DNA of 64,000 bases from Rhodopirellula europaea 6C (GCF_000338295.1 NZ_ANMO01000067.1:1-64000), one strand, 5' to 3'. Shown: positions 15,843 to 26,563, counted from the first letter of the stretch. Notes: generated by a model from the letters alone, not told the origin. A program made the numbers and translations.

Positions 15843-18800
15843 GTGCTCATGGCGGGCGATTTGCAGAATGCCTACCTGCCCGCGGATGTCAACGGCGATC
15901 TGCGCGTCTCAGCTCTCGACGCATTGCTCGTCATCAATCAACTGCAGCAGGACGCGGCGAATCCCGTGAGTGAAAGTGACTCTGGGTCGCTCATTTTCCC
16001 CGATGTCAGTGGCGACGGTCGTGTGTCGGCGCTGGATGCACTTAAAGTTGTCAATGTACTGAATCGACAGCCTGATCTCTACTCGATGCGTCTTGCGAAT
16101 GACACGGCCCCCGGGGGAACCACGAACGACGATCAAATCACCTCTGACTTCACGATCGAAGGACATTTGAATTGGCCCGAAATCTCTTCTTCTGAAAGCC
16201 GCCGAGCGTTTTTAAGCGGCAAAGACAATTTCGGGCACTATGAAGAGATCGAGTTGAGCAGGTACACAACCGGAGATTTCTTTCGGGTTCCTGACCATGC
16301 AATGAGCGTCTTTGCAAGCTACGGACCTTCGGTGGGAGACACCTTCGTTATCCATTTGAACATTGAAGTGGATGACATACCTCTGTCGTCGCCGCGTCCG
16401 AGCTTGGAGGTGTTCTATGACCAACGTTCCCCCAGTCTCTCGCTGCCAAGCTATGTAGGGCGTGAGGCCGATTCGTTGTCCTTGGTCGTGAATGACGCAT
16501 CAGGTGTCACAGCGGGCAGTTTGACGACCCTGACCTTCGCCGCGATGGGCGACGATCCTTCGCACACGAGTTCCTTGGATTTCGAGATCGAACGACAAGC
16601 TGATCGGAACCGAGATCTGATTGATATCTCGCTCGAAAGCTTAAGCTTAGGCCCAAACGAAATTCTTTCTTTGCGGCTCGATGGTTACTTGGACGATCTG
16701 GCGGGCAATCGCTTGGAATATTCTGGTGACCTTTTGCTTCGACAAGGGCAGACGCAATCGCCTGGCGGATCAGACGCGTTTGATCCCACCAGTGTGGTCG
16801 CAGCGCGGGGGCAAGCGTTTCGCGATGATGTGGCGACGGCCAATCCAGGACAAGTCATCACAGTACCGTTGCCAATTGGCGGCGGAAGTCGGATTACATT
16901 TCCCGTCCTTGAACCGAATGACAAGACTGACGATCCGCCGGAATTGAAACGCCAACAAGCTTACTTGCACGACATCGATCGTCTTGCGGGAACCGCGACG
17001 GTACAAGTTCCGTGGAATGCAATTTCAGGTCCATTGCTGGGGTCGGACGGGGACCATCTGTTGGATCTGCATCTCGTTCCCGATCCGAATGGCAGCGTGC
17101 AAATTGGTCGCGGATTCATTTCAACGGATCCCGTGAGACTCAATCAAAGCTGGGTGCTCCGTTCATTGGGTGGTGCCTACTCCGACTCGAGCCATCACTA
17201 CTTTTACCGCTTGCTCACCGAAGACGAGGTTGTGCAGTGGGAACAACGCGACCTGAGTGATTCGATCACGCCATCTGACGTTTCGCAGTGGTCGCCACTC
17301 GTCCATTTGGCCCCTGCTCCTCGCCTTGGATTTCAGTTCATCCAAGTCGCTGGCCCAGACGGCGTTTCCGACCCTCAACCTTTGCAATCTTCGCTGCCTC
17401 AATTGGGCAAGATCAATGCATTGACTTACACCGACGATTTTCAATCGTTCTGGCTCGCGAGTCCGGGACAAATCATCCGATCCGACGTCCAGACATCCGA
17501 AGTACAGGGCGGCGTTCTGCGAAGCAATTTGCTGGCGGACCTTTCATCAGCACAGCCGGTGCTCAATAAGGCGTTTGTAGTTGAGTCACTACAAGAGGTG
17601 CCAGGCAGCGATTTGACCGCCGTAATGGAACGAACGTCAGAATCATCGCTGAATCCTGACGGGATCTACCTCATTGCCTGGATGTCAAACGAATCAAGTC
17701 CCACTCCGGGTTGGGTCATCGATCCAGAAACAGGCAAGACGATCGGCATCATCAATGAAGCTCTCTTCGATGCGATCGATCGTGAGTTGTACTTTGCTCC
17801 GGTCTTCGAAACGACGCGGCAAGTTTGGTTTCGATTGAAACGTGACCTGAGCCAGTGGGAACAAATTTCAGCCGTCGATGCTACCGTGACGGACAGTGGA
17901 GGTGACGCAGGGATCCCGGTACTCCACACACTGCCGGGAGATTGGCAAAACGAACAGCAAAGATTGGACTGGGACCCGGTCAACCAACAAGTTTTGTTGA
18001 CCTCGATTGGGGTTCCATTCGGAGAGTCGTTTTCAACGGTGGTCACCTCCGCGTTCGACTTCGACGCGAGAGTCTTTCGAGAAAGCGAAGGTCCCGACGA
18101 GTTTGCACCCTTCGTCAGATCACTGACCCCGGATGTGCGGGGTGACGTTCGTCACATCATGGCGTTGAGCGAGCGGTTGTTCGCGAACACTCCCCCCACT
18201 CCGATTCGGCCGAGCGACGTGCCACAGCCAGTCGAAAGCACTTTGACTGCAATCCTTTCCCAAGCGACGTTTGGCGAACCTGCCCAGCCAACAATCTCTT
18301 CCGCGAATCCAGGCCAGACCATTGAGGTGATGGGGACAGGGTTCAGTGAATTCACGGAATTAGAATTCACAACAGACGGATCCACCATTTATAAGCAAAC
18401 TCTCCGAGAGTCACCCTTCACGCAAAGAGTGACGCCAATTTGGGTGAGCGAAGATCGAACCAAGGCTCGCTTTCAAGTTCCCGAATATGCCGTGACGGCG
18501 CCGGTTCGGTTGACTGATTCCGAACAAACGTTGCCGCTGCAAATTGTTCCCCAAATCGCGTTGCCGGATGAAATCACCTCCGGATCACGTGATCGATCGT
18601 CTGTTCGCCATTACGGCTTCTCGAATGTTGCTTCGCGTGCTTTTCAAGTCTGGGTTGATGAGAAGTTCGCCTGGGGATGCCGAGACGTTTTGCTGAGTGA
18701 GACGTGCAACGACTTCGTTCATGCCAATACCGCGGTAGAGATCTCGCGGTCATTGGAACTGGTCACTTTGGGCGGTCGAGACCGGATCGAGTACAAGCCA

Positions 18801-20663
18801 ACGCAAGGATCGGCTGACCTGCAGATGGACCAAGTGATCAACGTGACGCCAGTACTAGGACATGCCTTTTCGTATGAAGGAATGAAGTCCGATCAATACC
18901 TGGCCGGCAGCGAGGTCATCTTTACCGTCGCCCATGACGACTCGCCATCAACAGGCGATAACCCTTGGCCTCCCTCGGTGTGGGTGGATCTGTTGCTGCC
19001 TTTTCATGACACGCAGTTGCAACACTTTCGCACGATACGTGCAGATCATGTCAACGACGGGGAATATCGCCTGTGCTTGCCCTTTGATTACGCAGGCGGA
19101 TGGATCGTCCCCAGGGGAACTCTTCCTGTCTCTCAAGAAGCCGCCGACGATTTGGGATTGCGAATCGAAATCGTCCCCACAGTGATTGCTGCCACAGGCG
19201 ACTCGGATCTCCCAGGATCAAATTTGCTTTTTCATGGTGCAAATCTCTCAGAGGTTGAGTTTTCGATCGATGGTGTTCCCGTTGAGAAAAATCAGCTGAC
19301 CTCCGCGACATCCATGAGCACTTATCAAATCGAAGTTCCCGCCGGAGTTGATCATGGTCGAATCACGTTTCGTGCCGCAACACTGGCTGCATCTTTGGAA
19401 CGCCTGGATCCATGGTGGATCGATGACGCGATGCCAGTCGCGAACCAAGGCAACCCAAATTTCAGTGACCTTCCCTCGATCAACGATGATCAGGCCTTTG
19501 ATTTCGCGTTTCAATCGAATGGATCAACGAGCGAACATCCGTTTCGATTCATACGCGATTCCGAAGTTTGGCGAGCCGATTTCTTTGAAGCCGCTGGAGA
19601 CCAAACGGATGATGGACGAACAATCGCGTCATACGAACCACACGTGTTCAACCTTTTCGAGGGTATCTTCGGTAGCTCGTCGGATGCCATTCTTCATTTG
19701 ATCCCGATATTGCCGCGAGTGAGTCAGTCCTTTGCTGGGGGCGTCAAGGTTCAGGAACAATCGTCCGGCCTTGTGATCCCTCAAATCAGTTTTCTGACGT
19801 CTGAATTTTCTGATCTCTCGATTCGCTGGGGCGGTCAATCCTGGACACTTGATCGGGACAATCTCGTTTGGAAGAAAGTGACGCTCCCGTCCGGCGTCAC
19901 GCAGCACGTTCGGACACTGAGCCCGACCAACGACGCAGAGTCCGTCACATTCATCGCGAGCTCGACGAGTTCAAACTCGAACCGACTGCCGGGAAACTGG
20001 AAGACGATGTTATCGTTCATTCCAGAAGAGCGTCCCTGGGACATCGAGGCGCCCATCTTGGTTGGGAATCATTGGGGAAATTCGGAAGTTCCGGCTCCCG
20101 ATCCCCAGGAGCTGGCTGCGGTAATTGCTGCAATCAATACCGGGGCAGGTACCCCAAGAGACCCAAACCTGCCAAGCATTCATTTTGGGCCTGGCGATCG
20201 CATTCTTGACGAGAACACCATTTTCGCAGGTCTCTTCTACCAGGATCCCAATTCGCCAACAGAGGAAAGCCAGCCAGCTCAGCAAACCCGGTGGCTTGCG
20301 TTTCCGATGGAGTATCGTTTGCTGGAAATGCCTGACCAACTTCAGAGCGGATGGGTTCGCTACGGGCTGGGCGGCGATCCTTTTTATCTTCAGGTGGTTC
20401 CCTTTCTGTCGGCGCGACCCATCAACCGCTCGCAGTCAATTCGAATCGACTTGCGTGGTGTCGACGACAGTTCCCGATTGATTATTGAAGACAAAATCTT
20501 TCCTCTGACGGAAGATGAAGTGCGACAGGGTGCCTTGATACTTTCGATTTCCGACCCGCGGTTTGCTTCTTTGCGCAACTTCGACCAACCACTATCCGCT
20601 TTCGTTGACAGCCGAGGTGGAACGAGTGCTGCCATCATGATTTCAACCACCGATTTATCATGA
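15843..20663 (+). CDS. Large dockerin type I protein with TIG/IPT-like domains
   Basis: 1606 residues from the GTG at 15843; probably 27 more from an ATT at 15762 (see the extension entry). Two dockerin-type calcium loops open the protein: DVNGDLRVSALDALLVINQL and DVSGDGRVSALDALKVVNVL. In each, the D-x-N/S-G-D pattern supplies Ca2+ ligands. The rest is beta-rich and extracellular-looking. Around residues 820-900 and again at 1120-1180 there are TIG/IPT-like segments (NPGQTIEVMGTGFSEFTELE; GSNLLFHGANLSEVEFSIDG). No catalytic motif is recognised. Planctomycetes carry many such giant exported proteins and no cellulosome, so the dockerins probably serve cell-surface assembly. The gene stands alone after comM. 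Confidence 0.85.
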   Translation: MLMAGDLQNAYLPADVNGDLRVSALDALLVINQLQQDAANPVSESDSGSLIFPDVSGDGRVSALDALKVVNVLNRQPDLYSMRLANDTAPGGTTNDDQITSDFTIEGHLNWPEISSSESRRAFLSGKDNFGHYEEIELSRYTTGDFFRVPDHAMSVFASYGPSVGDTFVIHLNIEVDDIPLSSPRPSLEVFYDQRSPSLSLPSYVGREADSLSLVVNDASGVTAGSLTTLTFAAMGDDPSHTSSLDFEIERQADRNRDLIDISLESLSLGPNEILSLRLDGYLDDLAGNRLEYSGDLLLRQGQTQSPGGSDAFDPTSVVAARGQAFRDDVATANPGQVITVPLPIGGGSRITFPVLEPNDKTDDPPELKRQQAYLHDIDRLAGTATVQVPWNAISGPLLGSDGDHLLDLHLVPDPNGSVQIGRGFISTDPVRLNQSWVLRSLGGAYSDSSHHYFYRLLTEDEVVQWEQRDLSDSITPSDVSQWSPLVHLAPAPRLGFQFIQVAGPDGVSDPQPLQSSLPQLGKINALTYTDDFQSFWLASPGQIIRSDVQTSEVQGGVLRSNLLADLSSAQPVLNKAFVVESLQEVPGSDLTAVMERTSESSLNPDGIYLIAWMSNESSPTPGWVIDPETGKTIGIINEALFDAIDRELYFAPVFETTRQVWFRLKRDLSQWEQISAVDATVTDSGGDAGIPVLHTLPGDWQNEQQRLDWDPVNQQVLLTSIGVPFGESFSTVVTSAFDFDARVFRESEGPDEFAPFVRSLTPDVRGDVRHIMALSERLFANTPPTPIRPSDVPQPVESTLTAILSQATFGEPAQPTISSANPGQTIEVMGTGFSEFTELEFTTDGSTIYKQTLRESPFTQRVTPIWVSEDRTKARFQVPEYAVTAPVRLTDSEQTLPLQIVPQIALPDEITSGSRDRSSVRHYGFSNVASRAFQVWVDEKFAWGCRDVLLSETCNDFVHANTAVEISRSLELVTLGGRDRIEYKPTQGSADLQMDQVINVTPVLGHAFSYEGMKSDQYLAGSEVIFTVAHDDSPSTGDNPWPPSVWVDLLLPFHDTQLQHFRTIRADHVNDGEYRLCLPFDYAGGWIVPRGTLPVSQEAADDLGLRIEIVPTVIAATGDSDLPGSNLLFHGANLSEVEFSIDGVPVEKNQLTSATSMSTYQIEVPAGVDHGRITFRAATLAASLERLDPWWIDDAMPVANQGNPNFSDLPSINDDQAFDFAFQSNGSTSEHPFRFIRDSEVWRADFFEAAGDQTDDGRTIASYEPHVFNLFEGIFGSSSDAILHLIPILPRVSQSFAGGVKVQEQSSGLVIPQISFLTSEFSDLSIRWGGQSWTLDRDNLVWKKVTLPSGVTQHVRTLSPTNDAESVTFIASSTSSNSNRLPGNWKTMLSFIPEERPWDIEAPILVGNHWGNSEVPAPDPQELAAVIAAINTGAGTPRDPNLPSIHFGPGDRILDENTIFAGLFYQDPNSPTEESQPAQQTRWLAFPMEYRLLEMPDQLQSGWVRYGLGGDPFYLQVVPFLSARPINRSQSIRIDLRGVDDSSRLIIEDKIFPLTEDEVRQGALILSISDPRFASLRNFDQPLSAFVDSRGGTSAAIMISTTDLS

Positions 20664-20863
20664 TCATCGGTTGCTTTGATGATGAACTTCCATGCTATTC
20701 CCGGTGGGAAGCTGTCGGCCGAAAGTCATTTCGAGCTGCGTCCTCAGCGAAGGAACAGCTTGCCAGTGGCCCAGCGATTACAGGCCCGGAGATTACAGTT
20801 CGCACGAGTCGGCGATTGACTTTTGGCCTGCTCACAACACAAATGTCCGGCAGAGTCAGCTGA

Positions 20864-21130
20864 CTAAACCTTGGTTGCGGTCGCTTCTACGGCGACATTG
20901 TTCTTGATCCTCCAGAGCACTCCGGCTTGGCGGATGGAGGGGATCAACTGTTTCTGCAACTCTGCCGTTGGCAAGGTGCCTTCCAGAACGATGGTCGACT
21001 CGTACACCGAGACATCGACGTCGCTTGCATAAGGGCTCAATGCCTCGTGTTCTACCAACACACTTTCGATGCGTTGCAACGTCCGACTGACCTGACACTC
21101 AGCTTGGGTTGCTTCCAACAATTGGCTCAT
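20864..21130 (-). CDS. BON-domain-like small protein
   Basis: 88 residues from the ATG at 21130, chosen because GAGGGA lies nine bases upstream; the open frame is longer by 49 codons. The C-terminal half (VDVSVYESTIVLEGTLPTAE, then QAGVLWRIKNNVAV) fits the beta-alpha-beta-beta pattern of a BON domain, which binds phospholipid or mediates contacts in periplasmic proteins. No signal peptide is visible with this start. It is convergent with the dockerin gene and lies about 180 nt left of the end of the OstA/LptC-like gene. Confidence 0.6.
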   Translation of the reverse strand: MSQLLEATQAECQVSRTLQRIESVLVEHEALSPYASDVDVSVYESTIVLEGTLPTAELQKQLIPSIRQAGVLWRIKNNVAVEATATKV

Positions 21131-21314
21131 GACTTCGTTTCCCTCGGATGGGATGGCTTGGAGAACGCGGTGAATCGACCCGTTCAAAATCGACTTTACA
21201 ACTCTGCGGTTCAATTCGCGTCCGCGACGGACAAGCGATCCTCGAATCGATTGATTGCGGCGAATGACAGTTAACAACGCAATCTTCGTGCCAGTTGTGT
21301 CGTTTATCCGGCGA

Positions 21315-24300
21315 CTATCGCTGCGTCGGTTGATTGTTGAGCGAAGAGATATCGCCCGGCAACACCTTGAAAGTCGGCATTGACAGGATCTCCATCGTCT
21401 TCAGTCGAATCGTCGCATGGCCGACTTCCAGATTCAGCCCCGGCTGGCCAAGTGCCGTTGTCTGCAGCAATCGAGCAGGACGCGTCGGAGCACCAAACAC
21501 AGTGAACAAGTCCTTTGCTGCGGCATACCCGCAACGGTCCGCCGTAACAGTGACGGCCGATTTGTCGGTGCGAGTCCGGAACAACACGCCACCAGAGGCT
21601 TCAATTTCCCAGGCTGTGGTGGTCACGCCCATGGTGCGTTGGCGGAAAGGCACACTGGGGTCGATCGCCATCCTCAGCATGTCACAATCGATGGTGGATT
21701 CGCCTTCCGACAACAAATCCATTCGGCTGGCGTCCATCTGAGTTTCGAAGTCGGGCAGGGTTTGCTGAGCAACACGAACGCCGCGCCGGAACGTCAGGGT
21801 CTTGGCCAGCAAATCACCCTGCATCGATTCCTGGAAGATCAGGTGAACTCCCATGATGGTCGGCTCCTGAGCATCGCCGGCGGCTCCAGATGTGTTCTGG
21901 TCCTCGATCATCTCTGGATTCCAAACGGAAGATCGCGAATCCGATGCGGCCGACCGCTGGTCACTTGGATTTGAACCAGCCGACAAGTTCGTGGTCAACA
22001 AATTGCCGCCTTTGGCGTTCCGCAACCAAGCTCGGTAAGAACCCGGCCCCGGTGCAATGATCATCCCCGACGCGCCGTTGCTGCTCGAAACAGGAGCCGC
22101 ACCAGCCACGTTTTGAACCGCTGGGTTTGGCTCGACGCCCGGCACCCACGCCAAACGAGACGTTTGCAAGTGGTGTCGAGATTCGTGGACTCCATCGCGA
22201 GCGAATTGGTCCACGGTCAATTCCACCGGTTGCGGTCCCGTTTGCACGAGTGCGATCTCGGCAATGCCGGTTTTCTTAAAGCTATCAGGTGTTCGCAAAT
22301 GGACTGCATCAGTCAGCGTCCACTTCAGTTGATCGCCTCGCATTTGAATCTCATTGGTCGATTCGTTTTGCGTGATGACCGTGTCCAATACAACTCCGCC
22401 CGCCAGCGTCGCGACTTTGCCATCGAAAGTCATTGAACCACCAAAGCGACAACGCGGCGGTCTGGACCAACGCGCGGTGGACTGCGATGGATTGCGTGAG
22501 GCGACCGAAAGCGACGGGAGCATATGCGACGGCAACACGAATTGTCCCGCATCATTGACCCAGACAAAGTTGTCTTCCGGACGAACTTGAATTTGAGGAC
22601 CGATGAAGTAGCCGTCGCCCATCTGAAGACGTGCGGGAACGCCGGCCGTACCGGTCACTTCCATCACGTCGCCCGCACCACCATCACGAAAACGCAGCTT
22701 CTCGCCGGTCAAAGTTGCCAACATGACCGCGGGCACTTGATTCGAGCGTCCCGACGCAGCGGCTTTCGCGACACGAGTTTTCATCGGATGTGTGACTTCC
22801 ACGCCACCGGTGACACTGAGGTCAGTCGCGGTCAATTCCCCGTCGCCCATCGTCAAAGTTGCAGCCACCATATCGCCACGAATCGTTGCGGGCTGCGATG
22901 CGATCGGGTTTGGATTGTCGCCGACCGCGGACTCACTCGCATTGGGTTGACGCACCCAGTTTCGGATCGGGTCATCACCGCCATCGCCCGCTTTCGTTGC
23001 AGCCGCTTCTTTCACGTGTTGAAAGAAAAGATGCATTCGGTTCGTGCGTGCTTGCAACGTCGACGAATTGATTTGAACGTTGCCAATCGCGGCCAGACTT
23101 TCGGGCAACCATTTCTGGTTCAACGAACCATCGGAATCGTTCGAACGGCCAATGCGTTTTGGTTTGTTGTTGGGCTCCGGTCGCAAAATGCCTTCGACTC
23201 GATCGGCCAAAAAGGAGCCGCCATCGGCCAGCATTGCGTGCAACTGCCCTTCGCACCAAACGGAAAAATCAACCTGCAATTGATCGGGCGTCGCGATGCC
23301 TTGTGGTTCGATCTGCAAACCGTTCTGCCAAGCGAATGACCGCATCGCGGAATCCGCAGCGTGGTGAAAGACACGCCCGCTACCTTCGACGGTGATCGTT
23401 CCCAATTGTTTCGGTTCGGCAGGATTGAACCGGTAGCGGATCTGCGACAGGAACGCCTCCAGATCACCACGTTGCAATCGCACATAGTCTCGGTTGGGAT
23501 CATTCGCCGACGCTTTGTTTGGCTGCATCGCTCCCGCGACGTCAGCGGCAGAGACCGGGTCCGCGATCAGCCAACCTTCGACCGGATCAAACAAGATTCG
23601 TCCGGCCGTCATTCCGAAGGCCTGAGACCGGATGTCCATTTGGACGGGCGATCCGGTTGCTTCGACGCGATCGATCCAGTCCATCGCGTCATCGCGACGC
23701 AGTTTGGAATTCAACGGATCGCGAAGGGTCATGACCAACGAATCACAACGAAAGCGATCGATCCAATCTTCCCGCGGCGGCGAGATTTGATTGGTGGTAG
23801 CGGCTGCAGAGGCTGGCAAACGCATCAGCTCCACGTCTTGATTCATACTCAACTGATCCAGCGCAAAATCGTACTGAATCATGTTGCCGCAGCGGACTTC
23901 GACGACGCCTTTGGGATCATCCTGCGATGGATCGTTCGGGTCGTCCAGCGGCAGCGATAGCTTTTGCAAATAGACCAATTCCATCCGGTCCAAGGTGTCG
24001 GTCACGTCGCTGGACTTTCCCGCGGAAGATGCCGAAGCGGCCAAGTGCAACGTCAGCACTCGCCCGATCATGGTGGCTCGTCCAACTTGCATGTGAATCG
24101 GATCATTCGTCCAAATCGTTCGACGATCGATGCCGACGTTGGATGTGCGTATGTGCAGAACAGAATCCGTCGTGTCCTTTGGATCAGGCGGCTCGGCGGA
24201 GATCCCACGCACTTGATAGGCCGATGCGTCGAGTCCGACCGCGTTGGAGGTGGGTTGGCTCGATCGCTGGATCACCACGTCGCCCCGCAGTTGACCACGT

Positions 24301-24713
24301 TCGATCGATGGAGCTTCACCACTCATCACATCCAACGGCGCATCGAACTTGATCGACGCGCCCTCTGATGCGGAGATCAAAATGGGTTCTTTGGAACCGT
24401 CTTCGTTCAAGCCACGCCCGATGACGATCGTGATCGGTTTCAATGTCCATGTTTGACCGTCGACCTGCGTGCATTCTTTGCACAACAGCATCCCGTCGTC
24501 GGTCTTCAAACGAATCGTTGGTCCGCGTTGCCAATCCGTGTCCGCGAACAAGTCGTCCAGATTGGCATCGCCGGTACTGACCTTTGGTGGAGCAACGGGC
24601 GCAGCGACAATGTCGGGCGGCGTCAACCACTTTGCCACGGTGACTTGGTAGAGACCGGCCGAGGCAACCAACACACACAGGCCGACCAAGTAGTCGCGCA
24701 GCTGCGTCAGCAT
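21315..24713 (-). CDS. Large LptC/OstA-like periplasmic protein in the kds operon
   Basis: 1132 residues from the ATG at 24713, which overlaps the kdsC stop as ATGCTGA, so the two genes are translationally coupled. One N-terminal transmembrane helix (YLVGLCVLVASAGLYQVTVA) is followed by a long region rich in beta structure. Repeated stretches such as LTMGDGELTATDLSVTGGVE and LRGDVVIQRS are reminiscent of LptA/LptC/OstA jelly-roll repeats. Together with the two Kdo genes directly upstream, this suggests a role in moving LPS to the outer membrane. It is far larger than E. coli LptC (191 aa). Function is inferred from context and pattern. Confidence 0.7.
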   Translation of the reverse strand: MLTQLRDYLVGLCVLVASAGLYQVTVAKWLTPPDIVAAPVAPPKVSTGDANLDDLFADTDWQRGPTIRLKTDDGMLLCKECTQVDGQTWTLKPITIVIGRGLNEDGSKEPILISASEGASIKFDAPLDVMSGEAPSIERGQLRGDVVIQRSSQPTSNAVGLDASAYQVRGISAEPPDPKDTTDSVLHIRTSNVGIDRRTIWTNDPIHMQVGRATMIGRVLTLHLAASASSAGKSSDVTDTLDRMELVYLQKLSLPLDDPNDPSQDDPKGVVEVRCGNMIQYDFALDQLSMNQDVELMRLPASAAATTNQISPPREDWIDRFRCDSLVMTLRDPLNSKLRRDDAMDWIDRVEATGSPVQMDIRSQAFGMTAGRILFDPVEGWLIADPVSAADVAGAMQPNKASANDPNRDYVRLQRGDLEAFLSQIRYRFNPAEPKQLGTITVEGSGRVFHHAADSAMRSFAWQNGLQIEPQGIATPDQLQVDFSVWCEGQLHAMLADGGSFLADRVEGILRPEPNNKPKRIGRSNDSDGSLNQKWLPESLAAIGNVQINSSTLQARTNRMHLFFQHVKEAAATKAGDGGDDPIRNWVRQPNASESAVGDNPNPIASQPATIRGDMVAATLTMGDGELTATDLSVTGGVEVTHPMKTRVAKAAASGRSNQVPAVMLATLTGEKLRFRDGGAGDVMEVTGTAGVPARLQMGDGYFIGPQIQVRPEDNFVWVNDAGQFVLPSHMLPSLSVASRNPSQSTARWSRPPRCRFGGSMTFDGKVATLAGGVVLDTVITQNESTNEIQMRGDQLKWTLTDAVHLRTPDSFKKTGIAEIALVQTGPQPVELTVDQFARDGVHESRHHLQTSRLAWVPGVEPNPAVQNVAGAAPVSSSNGASGMIIAPGPGSYRAWLRNAKGGNLLTTNLSAGSNPSDQRSAASDSRSSVWNPEMIEDQNTSGAAGDAQEPTIMGVHLIFQESMQGDLLAKTLTFRRGVRVAQQTLPDFETQMDASRMDLLSEGESTIDCDMLRMAIDPSVPFRQRTMGVTTTAWEIEASGGVLFRTRTDKSAVTVTADRCGYAAAKDLFTVFGAPTRPARLLQTTALGQPGLNLEVGHATIRLKTMEILSMPTFKVLPGDISSLNNQPTQR

Positions 24714-25231
24714 GGAGCGTCTTTCGAAACGGGCGGCCACGTGTTTCCGGCACGCATCAGACGCTCGATCAATTCACGCACCGCACCCGTTCCACCTGGC
24801 AAACGTGTGATCCAGTGCGCGGCTTCGCGTGCATCAATCGACGCGTCATCCGGGGCCGCAGCCAATCCAACTCGGCACATCACCGTGATATCCGGCACGT
24901 CATCGCCGATGTAGCAAACCTCGTCTGGGGTGACCTTCATTGCCGACATCATCTCGGTCGCTGATTGCCACTTGTCGGCGGAGTTCTGCACAACGTGCTC
25001 GATGCCCAATTCCTTGGCTCGACGAGTCAACGCATCGCTGTGCCGGGCCGTGATGATCCCAAAGTGCATTCCCGCGTTCATCCATGCTTTGATGCCATAC
25101 CCGTCGCGAACATGAAACGTCTTCGTCTCGGCGCCGGTGGAATCGTAGTACAGTTTCCCGTCACTCAAGACGCCATCGACGTCCGTCAAAATGCATTTGA
25201 TTTTGCCGGCGATGTCACGATCCGAAATCAT
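24707..25231 (-). CDS. kdsC: 3-deoxy-D-manno-octulosonate 8-phosphate phosphatase (KdsC)
   Basis: 174 residues from the ATG at 25231 (MISDRDIAGKIKCILTDVDG). The HAD phosphatase motif I is LTDVDGVLSDG with the nucleophile Asp. Motif II lies in IITARHSD and motif IV in GDDVPD. No large cap domain is present, which is typical of the tetrameric YrbI/KdsC branch. The enzyme dephosphorylates Kdo-8-phosphate in lipopolysaccharide synthesis. It sits 19 nt after kdsD and overlaps the LptC/OstA-like gene. Confidence 0.92.
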   Translation of the reverse strand: MISDRDIAGKIKCILTDVDGVLSDGKLYYDSTGAETKTFHVRDGYGIKAWMNAGMHFGIITARHSDALTRRAKELGIEHVVQNSADKWQSATEMMSAMKVTPDEVCYIGDDVPDITVMCRVGLAAAPDDASIDAREAAHWITRLPGGTGAVRELIERLMRAGNTWPPVSKDAPC

Positions 25232-25250
25232 GGGATGGCGAGAGGACAAA

Positions 25251-26474
25251 TCAGTCTCCAGAGGTGATGGGTATGCAACGAGGCCCATCTTCACCGGATG
25301 AGTCGTCTGGGTTGGATTGAATGGAACCGTGGTTGGATGACACTGTCTGGCGAACGTCGCCGGTTGCCACCAAGTCCGTGATGTCGATCATTCCGACGGG
25401 ACGATGATCGGAATCGACGACGGGCAGTTCGCTGATCTTTCGTTGCGATAAAATGTCGACCGCTCGCGGCAAACGCTCGTCGTCGGCAATGCAAATCGGT
25501 TGCTTGGTCATGAACAATTCGATCGGTTCATCCAAGCTGGTTTCTTGACGGTGTTGCAGCAACCGAGCGAGATCACTGTCGGTGAAAATGCCGGCCAGTC
25601 GTTCGTTTTCATCGAGCAACAAGATCGCACCGCTTCGACGACCCGCGCCGCCGATCATCATCGCTTCGCGAATCGAAATCGTTTGGGGTGCGACGCGGCA
25701 TTCTGCCAGCGGACGCATCGTTTGCCGCACGTCGGTCAGCTTTCTTCCGAGTGCTCCACCGGGATGGAATCGAGCGAAGTCATTCGGCGTGAACCCGCAC
25801 AAACGCGATGCCAGAACGGCAATGGCATCTCCAACAGCCAACATCACCGACGTGGAACTGGTCGGAGCCAAACCGTCGGGACAGGCTTCGCGATGACGGC
25901 CGATCGGCACGACATGATCCGCCAAGTCGGCCAGCGGATTTTCTCGGTCGGCGGTCACGGCAATGATGCCGCACGCTTGGTGTTTCAAGTACTCGACCAC
26001 GCGAACGACTTCTTCGCTGCGGCCGGAATTGGAGAAAGCGATGACCAAATCTTTGGATTGAACACGTCCGAGATCGCCGTGAACGGCCTCGATCGGATGC
26101 AGAAAATGGGCCGGCGATCCGGTGCTGGCCAACGTCGCGACCAACTTTTGAGCGATCAAACCGGCTTTGCCGACCCCGGTCAAAACGATCGAACCTTCGC
26201 AGCGACTGATCCAGGCGGCGGCTTCCGCCGCATCGGAGGATGCGATCGCGGCTGCCTTTTGAATGGCTTCGGCTTCTCGCAGCATCGTTTCGCGGACCAG
26301 ACGGATTTGGTCCAGCGGCGATAGCGGGGTCAACGTCGGAACCGACGTGCCGTGATTCAGTTGAGGTTGTGGAGCCACAATCGCGTCCTTGCTCTTGTCG
26401 CGGGTCGTCGGTGCCACGAATGCGGTTTCGGTGGCATTATCAACGCGCGACGATACCGAAAATATCGCCGGCAT
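25251..26474 (-). CDS. kdsD: Arabinose-5-phosphate isomerase (KdsD) with SIS and two CBS domains
   Basis: 407 residues. A SIS sugar-isomerase domain spans about 60-230 (SIVLTGVGKAGLIAQKLVAT, then FSNSGRSEEV). Two CBS domains follow at about 250-375 (ILLLDENERLAGIFTDSDLA; SELPVVDSDHRPVGMIDITD). The enzyme converts ribulose-5-phosphate to arabinose-5-phosphate, the first Kdo step. The first ~50 residues are low in conserved features and the true start may be downstream, for example near the Met in VRETMLREAEAI. It is the first gene of the kdsD-kdsC-LptC/OstA-like operon. Confidence 0.92.
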   Translation of the reverse strand: MPAIFSVSSRVDNATETAFVAPTTRDKSKDAIVAPQPQLNHGTSVPTLTPLSPLDQIRLVRETMLREAEAIQKAAAIASSDAAEAAAWISRCEGSIVLTGVGKAGLIAQKLVATLASTGSPAHFLHPIEAVHGDLGRVQSKDLVIAFSNSGRSEEVVRVVEYLKHQACGIIAVTADRENPLADLADHVVPIGRHREACPDGLAPTSSTSVMLAVGDAIAVLASRLCGFTPNDFARFHPGGALGRKLTDVRQTMRPLAECRVAPQTISIREAMMIGGAGRRSGAILLLDENERLAGIFTDSDLARLLQHRQETSLDEPIELFMTKQPICIADDERLPRAVDILSQRKISELPVVDSDHRPVGMIDITDLVATGDVRQTVSSNHGSIQSNPDDSSGEDGPRCIPITSGD

Positions 26475-26563
26475 CGCAAGGTGAACCCTCCGCCGCGTGA
26501 AACTCGACGGTTATTCGCTTTTTCAGGTGTCCAACCTCAGACGCCCGACCTTAGCACCCGACC

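Noticed and set aside
22524-23960. Long plus-strand ORFs
   Set aside because: They are antisense to the LptC/OstA-like gene; composition is that of a reversed GC-rich coding strand.
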